DNA from: a virus
Strand: one strand, 5' to 3'
DNA length: 29,423 nucleotides
Virus record (IMG/VR): IMGVR_UViG_3300029798_000023
Span: 1-29,423 of that record
Shown: positions 28,163 through 29,423 of the stretch, one piece after another
How positions within the stretch are numbered: position 1 is the first letter of the stretch
Layout of the letters: every line of letters begins with the position of its first letter
Notes under the pieces: model-generated
The model's database searches: none
What the model saw: the letters and a program-made list of their open reading frames with translations, nothing else
What the model was told of the DNA's origin: nothing
Program-made: the position numbers and the translations under genes

Positions 28163-28494
28163 ACAGGAACCTCCGCGATTGACTTTTTGGCATCGTCACT
28201 TACAGGAAGAATTTCGATGGACTGCGTCAATATTACCTCTGGCACCTCCACAGGAAACTTGCATTTTTCCGGTACTTTTACGCCCTCATTTGCAAGCTGC
28301 GAAAGAGAAGCGGCACCTTCCCAATACCATAGTCTTCGAGCGTTTGTAAGCCTCACCTCCTGACCGTTTCTTTCTGCAAGATTTCCGGCGAACACTCCTG
28401 CCGAGGCAGTTCTGACAATCGCATACGCGCCGTCAGTTACAGTGTTTGTCTTTGGCACATAAGTCACGCCATCAATTACGATTTCTTTTTTCAT
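28150..28494 (-). CDS. DUF6948-like protein
   Basis: 114 aa. 'YAIVRTASAGVFAGNLAERNGQEVRLTNARRLWYWEGAASLSQLANEGVK' and 'CKFPVEVPEVILTQSIEILPVSDDAKKSIAEVPVW' match a small protein seen in many phages and prophages, which I believe is catalogued as DUF6948. Function unknown. Its base composition is clearly richer in G+C than the surrounding phage. Its last codons overlap the Gly-Tyr repeat gene. Confidence 0.85.
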   Translation of the reverse strand: MKKEIVIDGVTYVPKTNTVTDGAYAIVRTASAGVFAGNLAERNGQEVRLTNARRLWYWEGAASLSQLANEGVKVPEKCKFPVEVPEVILTQSIEILPVSDDAKKSIAEVPVWEM

Positions 28495-28542
28495 GATATT
28501 TTTTGGTTATTGGTTAATGTTTTGTTTTAGTCAGCCTATCAA

Positions 28543-28638
28543 TCAGTACGGCGGCTCTCCGCCCTGCACATGCCCCGCTCCTTTGCATTTTGAATCCCCA
28601 ATTCTGTTATTTTTCATATCTATGTGTTCCGAGCTCAT
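28543..28638 (-). CDS. Putative 31-aa peptide
   Basis: 'MSSEHIDMKNNRIGDSKCKG' then 'AGHVQGGEPPY'. The Cys/His pair and Gly-rich end could be real, but no ribosome-binding site is obvious. The DNA encoding its end contains a GC-rich hairpin (GGCGG-AGAG-CCGCC). Starts like the 28665-28955 protein (MSSE). Confidence 0.35.
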   Translation of the reverse strand: MSSEHIDMKNNRIGDSKCKGAGHVQGGEPPY

Positions 28639-28664
28639 TTATTTTTTGTTTACATTCTAATTGA

Positions 28665-28955
28665 TTAAGCAGTTTCCATTAATTTCTTATCAAAAGATTT
28701 TGCTAAATCTTTCCATTCCTGACCCCATTCACGGATTAACTCAACATTTTTTCTTATATCTTCCATCTCACTCACCAAACTCCATAAATCATCTTCAACA
28801 TTCGAACACTTATCTTTTAAATCTTCTATAGTGGGATCGTAATCCCATCCCTTTATATTACACAGTGCAGAATTAATCGATTTGATAACACTATTTATCA
28901 TTGGACATGTCACACACGGTTGTTCAGACACACCAAAATCCTTTTCACTGCTCAT
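28665..28955 (-). CDS. Small CxxC protein
   Basis: 96 aa. 'EQPCVTCPMINSVIKSINSALC' places a CxxC-Pro-Met motif near the N-terminus, and the remainder is helical with heptad character ('CSNVEDDLWSLVSEMEDIRKNVELI'). It recalls small phage proteins with an 'xPCxTCPM' start, but I cannot name a family. Overlaps the upstream membrane-protein gene by 11 bp. Confidence 0.7.
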   Translation of the reverse strand: MSSEKDFGVSEQPCVTCPMINSVIKSINSALCNIKGWDYDPTIEDLKDKCSNVEDDLWSLVSEMEDIRKNVELIREWGQEWKDLAKSFDKKLMETA

Positions 28956-29127
28956 TTATCACGTCGATAACATCCCATTTTCCAAACCACATTTTATATA
29001 TGAAGCAAATTAGCAATACTACTCCAGAAACGAATGCAGCTTTATCCATGGAGCATTCTATCTGAAGCTTACAAAATTCCTTTAATACCCAGACGAGAAT
29101 AAAGGACCCCACGACCCCCACAAACAT
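28945..29127 (-). CDS. Small two-pass membrane protein
   Basis: 60 aa: 'MFVGVVGSFILVWVLKEF' and 'AAFVSGVVLLICFIYKMWF' are two hydrophobic segments separated by a Cys-containing loop. Coupled to the CxxC protein gene downstream by overlap. A holin-like size, but nothing proves such a role. Confidence 0.62.
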   Translation of the reverse strand: MFVGVVGSFILVWVLKEFCKLQIECSMDKAAFVSGVVLLICFIYKMWFGKWDVIDVINEQ

Positions 29128-29187
29128 ATTTCATAAAAATCCTTTAGTTTTCTGATTTATAAAGCTACTTAAAAATATTAATTCTTG

Positions 29188-29382
29188 TTAAAATCTCTTT
29201 TTTTTATTAAGATCGAGACCATTAACTTCTGCATAAATGTAACGCTTTACTTTAGAGCGAACTTCTTTTTTAGAAACCCTTCTTTTACGAACTTTAGCTT
29301 CATGTCTTGTTGTGCATCCTGTAGAAGTTTGTAACGAATCTTCTTCTTCACGCAAAGCCCTTTTTACTCCATATGCTTTCAT
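29188..29382 (-). CDS. Small basic protein
   Basis: 64 aa, very rich in Lys and Arg ('RHEAKVRKRRVSKKEVRSKVKRYIYAEVNGLDLNKKKRF'). Probably nucleic acid binding. A TATATTATACTAT promoter motif lies about 35 bp upstream at the window edge. No family recognised. Confidence 0.66.
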   Translation of the reverse strand: MKAYGVKRALREEEDSLQTSTGCTTRHEAKVRKRRVSKKEVRSKVKRYIYAEVNGLDLNKKKRF

Positions 29383-29414
29383 AATCGAAACTTGTTAAAT
29401 AATTTTTCTTATAG

Positions 29415-29423
29415 TATAATATA
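29415..29423 (-). promoter_or_regulatory. TATATTATA promoter motif (cut by window edge)
   Basis: The minus strand begins TATATTATACTATAAG at the last base of the window, matching the common motif through TATATTATAC. The upstream half lies outside the window. Confidence 0.5.

Noticed and set aside
27812-28363. Plus-strand ORF with Ala-Ile-Ala-Arg repeats, and minus-strand Trp-Leu and Met-Ala repeat ORFs
   Set aside because: They arise from the hexamer repeat being open in several frames; only the Gly-Tyr frame has a good ribosome-binding site. The plus ORF also runs through the tRNA.
28945-29127. Holin assignment for the two-pass membrane protein
   Set aside because: Size and topology fit, but it is far from the hydrolase gene and no holin motif is visible.
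1-29423. Alternative genetic code (stop-codon reassignment)
   Set aside because: TAA, TAG and TGA all end otherwise sensible genes here (for example TAG at 25542 and 24455, TGA at 15316), so the standard code fits.

Overview
This window looks like part of the genome of a large, AT-rich, tailed phage of the T4 (myovirus) superfamily. The evidence is three genes that read as T4 replication and late-transcription proteins, all on the minus strand and in the T4 order: an RNase H/flap exonuclease (rnh-like, 5645-6493), a gp33-like late-transcription coactivator (528-752) and a gp59-like helicase loader (1-547, cut by the window edge). T4-type late promoters (TATAAATA) lie upstream of a cell wall hydrolase and of a probable virion protein. 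Every convincing gene is on the minus strand, so transcription runs from high to low coordinates. The host cannot be told from the sequence. All identifications were made by eye from the translations.

Layout from right to left, following transcription. 27,085-28,640 is a short island that looks richer in G+C than its surroundings. It holds a DUF6948-like protein, a Gly-Tyr hexamer-repeat protein, a tRNA with an odd anticodon loop and a coiled-coil protein. It ends at a gene truncated against a 41-bp duplicated fragment of another phage gene. 24,400-26,940 holds small unknown proteins, a DUF1653-like protein and an ATP-grasp protein. 22,640-24,440 is an operon with a radical SAM enzyme. 20,100-22,640 has a macro-domain protein and small proteins. 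17,400-20,000 carries an RlaP/YcgL-type nucleotidyltransferase, an XRE regulator, a conserved phage protein and several small membrane proteins. 9,600-17,250 is dominated by a multicopy family of small paralogous proteins interspersed with an NAD-dependent DNA ligase and a T4 Rnl1-type RNA ligase. 5,000-9,550 has assorted small phage proteins, rnh and a secreted Sel1-repeat protein. 1-5,000 has a class II (B12-dependent) ribonucleotide reductase, two tandem FmdB-like zinc ribbons, the SleB-type hydrolase, gp33 and gp59.

The most unusual feature is the paralog family: about 12 members, 80-170 aa, between 9,594 and 22,416, sharing 'KGTpxIAY ... TTKDLxF ... FxkDxWxlFv'. I do not recognise it. 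At least three members, and at least two or three other small genes, are broken by single-base or dinucleotide slips in homopolymers or short repeats. These could be real decay, phase variation or sequencing error.

Functionally the window combines replication (gp59, RNase H, ligase, dNTP synthesis), late transcription (gp33 and late promoters), lysis (SleB) and a possible RNA-repair set (Rnl1, RlaP-type nucleotidyltransferase, macro domain). A recurrent promoter motif, TTATATTATACTAGTTGAA, identical at three sites and looser at several more, probably drives non-late operons.
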